Part shown: positions 32,901 to 41,825 of the stretch, piece after piece | Position numbering within the stretch: the stretch's first letter is position 1 | How the letters are laid out: each line of letters starts with the position of its first letter | NCBI GenBank assembly: GCA_022496805.1 | Contig: CM040085.1 | Coordinates: 32,331,811-32,395,810, forward strand | Source: Pohlia nutans | Lineage: Eukaryota > Streptophyta > Bryopsida > Bryales > Mniaceae | Reading direction: 5' to 3' | Length of the DNA stretch: 64,000 nt | Position numbers and translations under genes: made by a program | The notes under the pieces: generated by a model | Seen by the model: the letters and a program-made list of their open reading frames with translations, nothing else | What the model was told of the DNA's origin: nothing | The model's database searches: none

Positions 32901-35051
32901 ACATATTTCATATGATTCTTGATCAAAGTGTTTATGTAGTGGTATTTGTGGATTTCCTCTTTTTTCTATTACGAAGCCATCAAGGTCATGCCATGGGTAT
33001 TGTCTTACTCCGCAAGTGCATTGTGTTGGGTGTTCGGGTTGGTAGTAACATGTTGGTACTGTAGGTCTATTACTAATTGATTGTTGTATGTGTATTTCAT
33101 TTGCTATGTCTTCTGGGTTGGTTAGTATGTTGTTGTTTCTATCTAGATTGCAATCTAATGGTGGTGTTTCTTGATTTTTGAAAACTTTTTTGTTTATTTT
33201 CTTTGGGCTTTTGTCGTATAATTGTCTGTATTTTAGTATTGCCTTTTTTATACAACTTTGGGTATATTTTGTGGTGATTTTACGGGCTTGTATTTTTGCT
33301 ATCTTGGCTATTGCTACTAATGATTGGATCCATTTTTGTTGATCATGTTCTTGTATTGGGAGTGGTGGGATGGTTATGTTTGTATGGGTTTTTAGTTCTT
33401 CGATTATTGGGTGTGTTTGCCAGTTTTGTATGTTTTTTGTTATGTATATTGTTTTTCTAATTAAATGGCAGGTGGATAGGTGTTTTTTCCATACTTTTTG
33501 TAGTTTTTTTGGTAAGAAGCCACCTTGTTGTGTTGCACGATTTGTTAATGTCGGTAACGGAGGTGCACTACAAGTTTCTTGAATTTTATCAGATATTTTT
33601 TGTATTATGTGATCTAGTTTTGAGCACGATGTTTGCCATTGGATGTTTGTTAATTGGTCATTTGATAGTATTGTGATAAGTTCATTTATTTGTAGTGAAT
33701 TTTCTTCGGAATATTCTATTTTGAATTTTTCTATATTTTCTTGTGGTATGGGGTTAAGGATTCTTATTGTTTTATTTGCTCTTGGTATAGGTCTTGCTAG
33801 TAAGGTGTTTGGTGGTATATATAATGTTACTGGTGAGTGGTCAGAATTAAGGTTGTGGTCATTATCTGTGGTTGATGTGTATAGAGTATTATCTGGTGTT
33901 TTGATGTAGTATCCATCTATTAGGCTGGTTTGATTATAGTTTTGTCCCCCTTGTCTAGAGTATGGGCAATCTGTTGGAATGTATTTTAATTGGAGATTAT
34001 CTGTAAATGCTCTCCATTCGATATCTTTTGTTTGTGGTGGGGTCGTGACTGTTCCATTTTGGCGTCCAATAAGTGCTATATCTCTGTTAAAGTCACCGCA
34101 CAGTATGTGTATGGTATTTGGATGTGCATTGGTTTGTTGAGTTATGTTTTGTTGAATCAGTGGTATATATTGTATGTCCTCTGCATGTGATGGCATATAT
34201 ATGTGAAGAATTAGCCAAGTTTGTAGTGGTTTGTTGTCTATTTTTATTATTTGTAGATACGGTGATATTTCTTTGGGGGTTGGGATTTTGGTGATATTGC
34301 CGGGATATGCAAATTTTTGGTGTATTAGTGTGAGGAGGCCTCCTCTTGCGGGGATGTATAGCATTCTTTGTTGTATACATCTTGTTAGGGCGTGTGTATT
34401 GTTAAAAATTAATTTGTATTTTGGGAATAGGTTTTGTATGTATTTGGTTGATTTTGTAGCGGTTAATTTAGTTTCTTGTATTGTGATGATAGCAGGTTCA
34501 TCAGGTGTGTTGGCAATTAGTTCATGTAGGTTTGGAAGAGCCGTATTCAGTGATGAGGCATTCCATGTAATAAATCTCGTATTATGATTTGTCGTATGTA
34601 TTTCTTGTGGTTGTAGTGTGGGTATGTTTAGAAGTGGTGGGGGATGAGTATATTCATGTAGTGGTACATATATTTTTAAGGTTTCTTCTAATAAATTGGT
34701 AGGGAGAAAAGGGAATTTATCAGTCATGTTTTGGAAGGTTATAGTATCGTTGTTTTGATGAATAAATTTGTAGATTTCTTTGTGGATGGTATTTGGTGGG
34801 TTTATTAAATTTTGGTTATTTTCCATGAATTTTGTATATGGGTGTTTAGTTAAGATGTGTCTTTCAGGCTGATTTTGTAATAGTGACATTTTTTCTAGTA
34901 GAAGTGTTGTCCAATCAGGGTTTGAAATTTGTATTAGGAGTTGGTTACATGTTTCTTTTGATGGACTGATTGTGATGATGAGTGCGTATAGTATTCTTGG
35001 GGGTGGATGATGTTGGTTTCGGAATATGTAGTTTGATATGTGGATAGTCAT
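29922..35051 (-). CDS. LINE ORF2: AP endonuclease and reverse transcriptase
   Basis: 1,709 aa from ATG 35051. Residues about 155-410 form an APE-type endonuclease (RFITWNASSL, IQETKL, CGDFNRDIAL, NSDHSPVTL), which nicks target DNA. Residues about 690-990 are the reverse transcriptase (NKTPGPDKIPNSIL, GFRAERSTARQL, FIDFKNAFGSLDHARL, QGDTLSPYLF, AYADDLAAI). A CxxxCxxxCxxxC cluster (CEPKCTLDCPNPC) lies near residue 1300. Near residues 1600-1670 is a module with FARDKIFGSLGTAF, AHPND and ITILTIPDTNWYQN, which I tentatively compare with Dam-like methyltransferase folds found in some retroelements. The frame begins inside the upstream 2A-containing ORF, in its +1 frame, and ends at a TAG with open frame beyond. 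All catalytic residues of endonuclease and RT look intact. Confidence 0.93.
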   Translation of the reverse strand: MTIHISNYIFRNQHHPPPRILYALIITISPSKETCNQLLIQISNPDWTTLLLEKMSLLQNQPERHILTKHPYTKFMENNQNLINPPNTIHKEIYKFIHQNNDTITFQNMTDKFPFLPTNLLEETLKIYVPLHEYTHPPPLLNIPTLQPQEIHTTNHNTRFITWNASSLNTALPNLHELIANTPDEPAIITIQETKLTATKSTKYIQNLFPKYKLIFNNTHALTRCIQQRMLYIPARGGLLTLIHQKFAYPGNITKIPTPKEISPYLQIIKIDNKPLQTWLILHIYMPSHAEDIQYIPLIQQNITQQTNAHPNTIHILCGDFNRDIALIGRQNGTVTTPPQTKDIEWRAFTDNLQLKYIPTDCPYSRQGGQNYNQTSLIDGYYIKTPDNTLYTSTTDNDHNLNSDHSPVTLYIPPNTLLARPIPRANKTIRILNPIPQENIEKFKIEYSEENSLQINELITILSNDQLTNIQWQTSCSKLDHIIQKISDKIQETCSAPPLPTLTNRATQQGGFLPKKLQKVWKKHLSTCHLIRKTIYITKNIQNWQTHPIIEELKTHTNITIPPLPIQEHDQQKWIQSLVAIAKIAKIQARKITTKYTQSCIKKAILKYRQLYDKSPKKINKKVFKNQETPPLDCNLDRNNNILTNPEDIANEIHIQQSISNRPTVPTCYYQPEHPTQCTCGVRQYPWHDLDGFVIEKRGNPQIPLHKHFDQESYEICLKHLSNNKTPGPDKIPNSILKNMPESFHKLLFLFFSHCYKQKQIPTSWKISLTILLYKKGNPAQLPNHRPIALANTIYKFFTSTLTYILSAYGEKFQILHDSQEGFRAERSTARQLQLLIAALEDAKFTNQDIYLLFIDFKNAFGSLDHARLLAIMKDLGYPEDAIMLVGNIYSHSNTIFSGEHFGKTKPIPIQRGTIQGDTLSPYLFIIFLEPLLRWLQRGENGYTFRTSKIKISSAAYADDLAAISNNIKSLQTQINKIDKFCEWAGMDLGVTKCAVTGCPNKTKMQPNKFKTHMTNQKIKYRDQKLPVLHQNEPYVYLGIQLVPSLKWKLQTHITTTKIVDQCKQLSKCPATIKQRINMVDTVIKAGIAYSFFAVPYSLPTIKKLDKKIIAIQKTICGLPKSTANIITQLPHDLFGLEAFSLKNAYLRCIGEQLRNALNDKGRLGIIYKGLIQHILAKAGGAEDIPRIKRQDCITSPITRTLFLLKTAGGIHLKSTEENFQLHKTELEQEWRSTVINELPHLDPKLSIKLLYKLMAHKIYNIKQITLPNGTKLMSPEEFKIYYQNPSKLDKSALNIAEQLFCEPKCTLDCPNPCQIHLPPRTLKEKYKIYNHRIIPRTPINPVQFPQPPQPQPAPPQNIKNDPIRFPINTILNHKTITTKDKYKIPKKYSKYLCQWIDSNHITYNKWLQQRELFPLNLPTTIHHNLNLLTKYYTEHQNIHYQNIIKTQFTPAQNRDTKYIPSPTIIHYVKTSTIECNPERDIDTNKCTIQTQNDKTHIYNDTGKYITTIPTTRIKWLWQQYNNNKYNTHRLIPVIQTFETEVVWLYQRYEHKNNKKGSIKTPHHTIPTNILDTLITTFNIIHSYFSSPITCPMKSTQFYSTFARDKIFGSLGTAFEYKWKGIGYAHPNDAETAQQAIHWARLAAKQDPETITILTIPDTNWYQNLSPYNGPFPDMHAIIHFAADTITYDEPTTPLEPNKTQNEPLAMHI

Positions 35052-35295
35052 TACTAGCTTCTGCGTGGTTTGGATGTGTTATGTTTAGGATAGGTGAGAA
35101 TTGTTTTGCTAAATGTTGGTACTCTGGTTGAAATTTAATTGTGTTTGGTATAAAGTATGTTCTAGATCTTCTTTTATGTGTGGTTAGGTGTGTTTTTAGT
35201 AAGTCGGGCATGGGTCCGGGGTTTGTTTCGATGTCCCCGCATAGTATTAATATTTGGTGAAAAAAGTTTCTTTTTGGAGGAGATTTTTGGGCCAT
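34945..35295 (-). CDS. LINE ORF with 2A-like ribosome-skipping peptide
   Basis: From ATG 35295 this frame encodes about 116 aa. Residues around 20-27 are DIETNPGP (35235-35212), preceded by a hydrophobic FFHQILILCG, a full match to the 2A consensus D(V/I)ExNPGP at which ribosomes skip a peptide bond before the last Pro. The frame also stays open far upstream (past 36024, without a clear ATG) through low-complexity Asn/Thr/Lys sequence and LLGNPK repeats, so the true start is uncertain. It overlaps ORF2 by 107 nt; ORF2 is in its +1 frame, so linkage would need a +1 frameshift or re-initiation. Short 2A-bearing N-termini are known in animal and trypanosome LINEs. Confidence 0.7.
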   Translation of the reverse strand: MAQKSPPKRNFFHQILILCGDIETNPGPMPDLLKTHLTTHKRRSRTYFIPNTIKFQPEYQHLAKQFSPILNITHPNHAEASNDYPHIKLHIPKPTSSTPKNTIRTHHHNQSIKRNM

Positions 35296-35872
35296 TTTTT
35301 CTTTTTTCTTTTTTCTTTGTTTATATTGGACGAGGCCGGTAGGCCGAGTCCATTTTTGTTGCTTTTGTTTTTTTTGGACGAGGACATTAGGTTGAGTCCA
35401 TTTATTTTGTTTGTTGGTTTTTTTATTTTTGTTGGGGTATTTGTTTTTGGGGTTTTTGATGTTTCTTTTTGTTTTGTGTATTATTATAATTATAATTATT
35501 TTATGTTGTTTGGGTTTGTGAAAACTTATTATGTCTTTTTTTTTTGTTTTGGGTTTGGTATTGGTATTGGTATTTATGTTGGTGTTTATATTGATATTTA
35601 ATTTGATGTTTGTATTGGCATTTGTAGTGGTGTTGATTTTTGTATTGGTATTTGTGTGTTTATTTTTATTGATTTTTAAGTTGACAATTGTATTGGTGTT
35701 TGTATTGGTATTTGTAGTATTTTCTTCATTTTGTAAAAGTAAAAGGTGTTGGAGAAGTATTTTTTTTTTTTTTAAAAGATGGGTTTTTACTTTGTATATT
35801 GTGCTATTAGTTTTTATTTTTATATTATGATTTGTTTGTCTTGTGTAAGTTTGTTGGTGTTTTTTTGTTTCA

Positions 35873-36092
35873 AACTTGGGGTTCTTGGGGTTCCCAAGTA
35901 GCCCAGGTATGAACTTGGGGTTCCTAAGTAGCCCAAGTTTTAACTTGGGGTTCCCAAGTAGTCCAAGTTTGGACTTTGGGTTTCCAAGTAGTCTAGGTTC
36001 GAATTTGGAGTTCCCAAGTAGCACAAATTCAAACTTGGGGTTCTCAAGTAGTTCAAGTCCCGTCTTGGGGTTCTCAATTATCTCAAGTTTGA
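35873..36092 (-). repeat. 30-bp minisatellite encoding LLGNPKLKLG-type repeats
   Basis: AACTTGGGGTTCCCAAGTAG followed by about ten bases is repeated seven to eight times with substitutions. On the LINE sense strand it stays in frame and encodes a 10-residue repeat (LLGNPKLKLG). Confidence 0.8.
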
Positions 36093-37313
36093 GCTTTGTT
36101 GTGTTGTTGTTTTCATTGTCCTTCTTCTTCTTCTTTTTCTCTATTTTTTGATTTTGATTATGTTTATTTGTTTTTTGTTTGTATGATGTTGTTTTTATTG
36201 TAGTTTGTTTTTTTTGTTTTTGGACGAGGCCGGTAGGCCGAGTCCATTGTTGCTGTTTGTTTTTTCTTCTATTTTTTTTGGAAGGTTTTTTATGTTTTAA
36301 GTTGTCTGGGGTGTTTATTTTATTTTTGTTTTGAGGTGTGGTTATGTAGGGTTTTTGGTAATTATAGTTATATATTATATTATTTGTATTGTGGGTTTTG
36401 TTTTGTATGTATTTTAGATTTATATTAGTGTTTTCATGAGTAGGTATAATTTGGTGTGTTAAAGTATATTTTGTTTTACATTTTTTTGTTTTTTTTGGTA
36501 TGTAATTTTTTGTGATTTTTGGGTTTTTGTTGAGGTTTTTATATTGGTATATTTTGGGTCTTTTGTGGTAATTTAGTTTTATGTGGTTTTTGTGTTTTTT
36601 TATTTATTTTTGTTTTTATTATTTTTTGTGGTGTATATTGTTATGTTGATTATGTGTTTTTGGGTTTTAGTTTTTGAGTTTTTAAGGATGTGATTTTTTG
36701 GTGTGTTACTTTTGTGTATTTTTGTATTTTTGTTTTGGTTTTGCATAGTGATTTTTTGTATATTTATATGTAGTTGTATATTGTATTTGGTATAGGTATG
36801 TAATTTTTTTTATACTTTGTTTTTGGTATTTTATTTGGATACATACTTTGTATAAAGGTACCGTATCTAGACATGTATTTGTATTTATTATTTGGTATAT
36901 GTATTTACCTTATTATTATTATTATTTTTTTAATATTTTTTTGGAATACATACTTTGTGTATAGATACCGTATTGATATCTGTATTTTTTTGGTCTTTTT
37001 TTGAGGGTATACTATACTATGTACTATGTACAAATAAGTATTATTGTTTGAATAGACTACTATGTATACTATACTATGCAGTAGAGTAGTATTGTAGTAT
37101 CTAGTAAATACTATGTATTCTACTATGAGGTCTTCAATCACTCCACGTTTTTTAGGGTTGGTCTTGCTCCTTTCATTTCTTGGAGGGTGTTGAGTGCCAA
37201 CATGAGAGTGTCTTGAATAAAATTCATCTTGTTTTGTAGCTCTTCATGTTTGGCATCATTGGTGAGCCGGTCTTCCTTCATTTTCTTCTCCATTGTCATC
37301 TCCATTTCTTCTT
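36093..37313 (-). other. Low-complexity spacer between LINE ORFs
   Basis: T/G-rich on the plus strand with no convincing complete frame. 37005-37135 is a run of ACTATG/TAGTAT-type repeats with much self-complementarity. No promoter or splice site could be supported. Confidence 0.55.
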
Positions 37314-39578
37314 TCATTTTTTGTTTTCTTCTCTCATGTTTTTATTGCTTTCTTCCATGATTGAAATTACATCCTCCTTGGTGATGGAGGGTGTTGAAGA
37401 AACAAGAGTTGTAACGGTATTTACTAAAGCCGTGTTGATGTCATTGAAGCCCCATGCTTCAATTTGTTTTTTTGTGGGTGGCTCCAACCCTCCTAAACTC
37501 CTCCTATGTGGTGCAAACTCCACATATTGGCCTTCAATCACATGTGTTTTGTTGAGAAATGAACGATACACAATGGGATTTGTGCATTGCACATTTGCAC
37601 TCCCATTGTGCATTGTCCCAACTTCTCTATGAAACCAAATGGAGGCTATGTTTTTGCTCTCCATCGTTTTAGTGATGGCCTCGGTGGTATCAACCACTGT
37701 TTTCAAAATGGGAAGATGAGAGAGTGTCAATGTTAGAGCATCTTTTCTAGCTCTAGCCTCGGGGGTTATACGTGGAGCGAAATTAAATCTCCTTTGAGGC
37801 ATAATAATTTCATGGTTGGCGGCCACATGAAAAAGTCTGATTTTTTCCGCTTGCTTGGGGGTTGGTGCCACAATGAATGCATGGCTCTCAAGAGTGCCTT
37901 TTTGTACATCAATTATTTCAAAGTCATGAGTTTTGAGGAAACTATTCCTCAGAACATCATAGAAAAGCTCACTAGCGGTGGTGTTTGCTAGATTGTCACT
38001 TTTAATTTTGATGGAAAGGTTAGTGTTTTTGGAAACACTATGGTAGCTTTTGCATACCTTCCCTAAGGCATTAATGGTGCATGGTGTTTTCGAGTATCCA
38101 TCATATGTGTCTAGGTTGAGGATGAAAGGGCAGAGGCCCTTGAGCATGTCAATGCCATCCTTTGCGGGGTGAAGAAGGTGGAGTTTAACAACTCCGTTCC
38201 ATACACCTCTTTGGCCACCCCTCTTGGTACTAAAACATAGTACCGCCATTGGGTCTATAAGACTTGTGCCCAATGGAATGTCCATTTGCGCTAGTCTTTT
38301 TGTGATTAAGGCCTTGGCGGTATCATGTAGAATGGGAGTTTCTATGTGAACTTCAAAATGGATTTCTACATGGAAATCCAATGCCAATCCGGTGGTGGGA
38401 TCAACCGGTGTCTCAAATGGGATTTGCGTTAAATTGAAGTGTTGGCCTTCAATCCCATCTTCTCTAACTATTGGGTAGAGCATTTGGGGTGTTCGTGGGA
38501 ATGCCACGGTTGCCTCCCAAACTTCCTCTGCTTCATTGGAGGGCATGCCTCTTGTAATCATGTCTTCAAGCGACTCGTCCATGAAGAGAACATCTTCCTC
38601 CCTTTCCCTACTTAACTTCTCCATGGTTTGAAATCCCATCCAAAACCTTGGATTTCGTGGTCCAATGGCCACGTTTTTGCCCTTGGGCTTAGAGTTAAGA
38701 TACTCTGGTGGGTCAAAATCCAAATTGTCTGAGTCTTCACTGCCTTCTCTCTGTGCCTGTTTCCCCTTCTGCTGTATGTCTTGTTCTTCTTCCCCATCGC
38801 TCGTTCTGCTGTTGCCTTGGCTTTGCCCTCTCGTCCTCTGATTTCCTGCGTGCCCACTGCCTTCTCTCTTACCTTCTGCGGTGGTCTTGCTCTTCATTGT
38901 CTTCTCGCTCCCCTGTTGCATGACGGTGTTAGCCTCTTCCTCTCCCGTGCTGTTTTTGTGAATTTGACGCCGGTCGATGCTGCGGGTGTCTTCACCGCTA
39001 CGGGCTCCTTCATTGTTGCTGTTGTGCCGCTCGCCTTCTTGGTTGTCGTTGCGGAGCGTATCTTCGTTGTTGCCGTTGCTGTGTTCTCCTGTGTGCTTGT
39101 TGCCGCTGCGGCTGTCTTCACTGCGCTCTCCGTTGCTGCTGGGTCGCCTCCCTCGTTCGCTCCGGTCTCTCGTCTCTTCCCCTTGGTCTCCATTGGCGCT
39201 TTTGCGGCGTCCTTCGTTACTGCGAACTCCGGCGCCTTGGTTTGCGGATGTGTTTGCGAATCCGCTGGCTACGAGCTTGCGGCTTCTTTCTTTAAGGAAT
39301 GCAGCTTCGCCGACACCTTCGACTTGGTTGCTATTCCCTTTGCGGCTGCCTCCATCGCTCCTGTCGTCCTCTGTTGCACCACGGCTATCTTGCGGTTGCT
39401 CATCTTCATTGTCGATGAGGTCAGTATTGCTCTTGTTCTTCTTGCTTGTGTTGTTGTTGTTGTCTTTGGCCGCCTTGGCTTCTAGCAATCGTTTGAGGTT
39501 TGCTGTAGGGGAGTCTGAATCCACCTCCATGGCTTGATGTTCGTTATGTCTGAACCAGACAGATTGCCTTTGCTCCAT
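37314..39578 (-). CDS. LINE ORF1 (gag-like), 754 aa
   Basis: The ATG at 39578 opens a 754-residue frame. The first ~320 residues are highly charged and probably disordered (runs of Asn, Ser, Arg, Glu; for example SNGERSEDSRSGNKHTGEHS), as in nucleic-acid-binding ORF1 proteins. The C-terminal ~400 residues are more ordered, with blocks such as PRNPRFWMGFQTMEKL, NPIVYRSFLNKTHVIEG and RSLGGLEPPTKKQIEAWGF, which I do not recognise. No zinc knuckle or RRM is evident. The open frame extends upstream of the ATG, but that part reads like leader sequence. Its place at the 5' end of the LINE argues for an RNA-packaging role; this is inferred from position. Confidence 0.7.
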   Translation of the reverse strand: MEQRQSVWFRHNEHQAMEVDSDSPTANLKRLLEAKAAKDNNNNTSKKNKSNTDLIDNEDEQPQDSRGATEDDRSDGGSRKGNSNQVEGVGEAAFLKERSRKLVASGFANTSANQGAGVRSNEGRRKSANGDQGEETRDRSERGRRPSSNGERSEDSRSGNKHTGEHSNGNNEDTLRNDNQEGERHNSNNEGARSGEDTRSIDRRQIHKNSTGEEEANTVMQQGSEKTMKSKTTAEGKREGSGHAGNQRTRGQSQGNSRTSDGEEEQDIQQKGKQAQREGSEDSDNLDFDPPEYLNSKPKGKNVAIGPRNPRFWMGFQTMEKLSREREEDVLFMDESLEDMITRGMPSNEAEEVWEATVAFPRTPQMLYPIVREDGIEGQHFNLTQIPFETPVDPTTGLALDFHVEIHFEVHIETPILHDTAKALITKRLAQMDIPLGTSLIDPMAVLCFSTKRGGQRGVWNGVVKLHLLHPAKDGIDMLKGLCPFILNLDTYDGYSKTPCTINALGKVCKSYHSVSKNTNLSIKIKSDNLANTTASELFYDVLRNSFLKTHDFEIIDVQKGTLESHAFIVAPTPKQAEKIRLFHVAANHEIIMPQRRFNFAPRITPEARARKDALTLTLSHLPILKTVVDTTEAITKTMESKNIASIWFHREVGTMHNGSANVQCTNPIVYRSFLNKTHVIEGQYVEFAPHRRSLGGLEPPTKKQIEAWGFNDINTALVNTVTTLVSSTPSITKEDVISIMEESNKNMREENKK

Positions 39579-40965
39579 ATTACCCCTCCTGTTGCTACAA
39601 TCAGGGTTGCTAGGGTTCCACCAAGAATTGGTAGAGTAGATGCTCAAACAATTGCTCACTCTCAACAAACAAACAAAAATAATATGGTTTTTGGAATAGA
39701 GAGAAGAGTTAGGGTTAGGATAGGGATTATGCGTACCTTGGGTATTCGGGGAAGATTGGAGCAGGGAATGTAGTAGCAAGATGATGGGGGGGGGAAAAAA
39801 CTCACATGTACTGTAGTTTTGGTGCAGGCGGAGCGGACCTTGGTTTCTTGTGATCGGCAAGCTCCCTACAGTTGCGCTCCGCTGTCTTGGATCTGCGCTG
39901 TGATTCTGCAGTTGTTGAGGCGCTAGGAGGCACGGGCAATGGTGATGCCGTTGGTTGTTCGCTGCTGCTACTGTTACCGTTGTTGAGACCTCTGCTTCAG
40001 CCTTCGTTGCTACTGTTATCTCTCCTGCGCTGTAAGTAGCCTCTTTGTTTTGATGACGGCTTTGGGGAATTGATCTTGTGACGTACTGGCGTGGATGATG
40101 GATCAGTTGAGTATGTCTGCTGGTGTGCTGCAGCTTCGTGGACGCTACTGTGGCCTTGTGCGTTGTTGTTGCAATTGCTGCTCCGGTGTGCTCGATCTTG
40201 TTGATAATAGCTGCTTGCGTGATTTGCCCATCTTTACTCTTGGTTGTGTGCTGAGTTGACTCGTGAGCTTGTTTGACGTTCTCACGGATTTGCTGCTCTT
40301 TGTAGATTGGAGTACACCACGGGTTGCCCTTTCTATCTCTGGTCCTGCAATTAACTACTACAAATTCGACGAAAACGGTATACGAAATGCTATAGATCCA
40401 GTGAGAACAATGGTGAGAGTAGGTTGAGGAGTTACATGAGATTTGCCGCATCTAGCTGTGGTGGATCTGGCCGAGCGGATCCTGGATGGGATTAGCGGTC
40501 TGTCACAGGCAGCGCGTGGAGTGGATGTTGTTACCAATATCTGTGCCTACTGCCTTGGTGCGGAATGATTGAAGAAGGTCGTCACTTAGGGGCCTGCCAA
40601 CCTCAGGCTCCTTGCAGACGCTCGCTCCTCAGCTTGTTATTGCTTGACTCCGATCTACCCTCATTCCAGCACCCTCACAGCAATGCACAGACGTGAATCT
40701 GATCCTTGCTCAAAACTGGATCTGAGATCCGCGGTGCACAACTCCTGCAGTCGTCAGGTTACTTGGACAGCACTCCTCTCAGATCCAGCAATCACACGAG
40801 ATCTAGATCTTGGAAACAGATTGCCTACTCCTGCACTATTGCTAGCAATGTTACAGGCATCACCCTCTATTGCATAAGCGCCCAGTGCTACTACATCCTC
40901 ACCATCTTCGATCTGCTCCGCACTCTCTAAGCTCAGCCCATCGTTCTCTCCTTCCACTCTTTGCC
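39579..40965 (-). other. LINE 5' leader
   Basis: Non-coding sequence from the 5' end of the element (40965, at the target duplication) to the ORF1 ATG. It is more GC-rich than the rest of the element and presumably contains the internal promoter, but no motif can be assigned. Confidence 0.55.
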
Positions 40966-41458
40966 TCTGCACGATTACTTACCACACGGACACAGAGTAA
41001 GGATATATGCAGACAGAATCACAGCGAAATAATTTACATAAATATCTGCACTAGTCATGACGTCGTGGATCCTGCGATTTTCGATACAAGTACACGACAA
41101 CACGAACCAACATAATTGTCAGTTGAAACACATGAATCAGAGCTACTTTAAGAATGGGATGAAACACAGCAGCTACATACTAGTACTCTTAGCTAGATAC
41201 TAGTACTCTTAGCTAGATACTAGTACTCTTAGCTAGATACTAGTACTCTTAGCTACATACTAGTACTCTTAGCTAGATACTAGTACTCTTAGCTACATAC
41301 TAGTACTCTTAGCTAGATACTAGTACTCTTAGCTACATACTAGTACTCTTAGCTAGATACTAGTACTCAAAGCTACATACTAGTACTCTTAGCTAGATAG
41401 TCAGTCAAGAGGCAGCAGGAGTTCGTGAAAACTGGACGGATGGAAGCGGGGATCCAAG
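40966..41458 (-). repeat. Displaced 5' flank of gene X copy 2
   Basis: Matches 17370-17672 upstream of gene X copy 1, starting with the retrotransposon target duplication. It differs by absence of the TATA-like run and by a large expansion of a 20-bp repeat (41171-41398). Confidence 0.85.
41171..41398. repeat. 20-bp tandem repeat, about 11 copies
   Basis: Unit AGCTAGATACTAGTACTCTT, alternating with AGCTACATAC variants. The homologous place in copy 1 (about 17585-17605) has a single unit, so the array expanded after the duplication. Confidence 0.9.
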
Positions 41459-41689
41459 CAGACTGGATCACACATACACAGATAATGGATCGATGAAAAT
41501 CCCTTGTGTCGAAAACAAAAAACATTGGGCGTGAGTGAAATGCTCTCCCTCTTGTCAGTTTTTATACCTGAGACCCCTGCAAAGAACGTAACGTACACCC
41601 GTATACCTGGATGTAAACTATATTATTTTTCCTAGGAGTTGCAAATGTCCATTCAGTAATGTTCATTCAGTAGGCTCCTACATGCCCAC

Positions 41690-41825
41690 TGCCTGCCAGT
41701 GATCCCAACATTGGCTAAAATTAACTAGTAATGGGATCACTGCTGCCTATGGATCACTGCTGCCTGCCAGTGATCCCAACATTGGCTAAAATTAACTAGT
41801 AATGGGATCACTGCTGCCTGCCTTT
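41690..41825. repeat. Tandem copy of a small inverted repeat
   Basis: A 60-70 bp block containing CAGTGATCCCAACATTGG ... TAATGGGATCACTG occurs twice. AGTGATCCCA and TGGGATCACT are exact inverted copies, so each block can fold into a hairpin. Nothing else of note is seen in 41459-42222. Confidence 0.65.

Larger units (their letters stand above)
27694..40965 (-). mobile_element. 13.27-kb non-LTR retrotransposon (LINE), full length
   Basis: TCTGCACGATTA occurs at 27682-27693 and 40966-40977, while the empty site in gene X copy 1 (near 17370-17381) has it once, so the 12-bp target duplication and both ends are defined. On the sense (minus) strand the order is: 5' leader; ORF1 (39578-37314); a low-complexity spacer; an ORF with a 2A-like peptide; ORF2 with AP endonuclease and reverse transcriptase; RNase H region; 3' UTR; tail of TATCAT repeats. 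The sense strand is strongly A/C-rich from about 38 kb on. Most LINEs are 4-8 kb, so this one is exceptionally long. ORF1 and ORF2 are open, but a TAG precedes the RNase H part. Confidence 0.92.

Noticed and set aside
34093..36151. Plus-strand frames across the LINE (for example 35876-36151, 35531-35830)
   Set aside because: They are antisense shadows of the A/C-rich sense strand and low-complexity repeats.
38781..39537. Long plus-strand frames of 234 and 186 residues opposite LINE ORF1
   Set aside because: They are antisense to the charged N-terminal region of ORF1 and have Leu/Ser/Val-rich content with no domain features.
41171..41398. CRISPR-like array
   Set aside because: The 20-bp units are contiguous with no spacers, and the genome is eukaryotic; it is a minisatellite.
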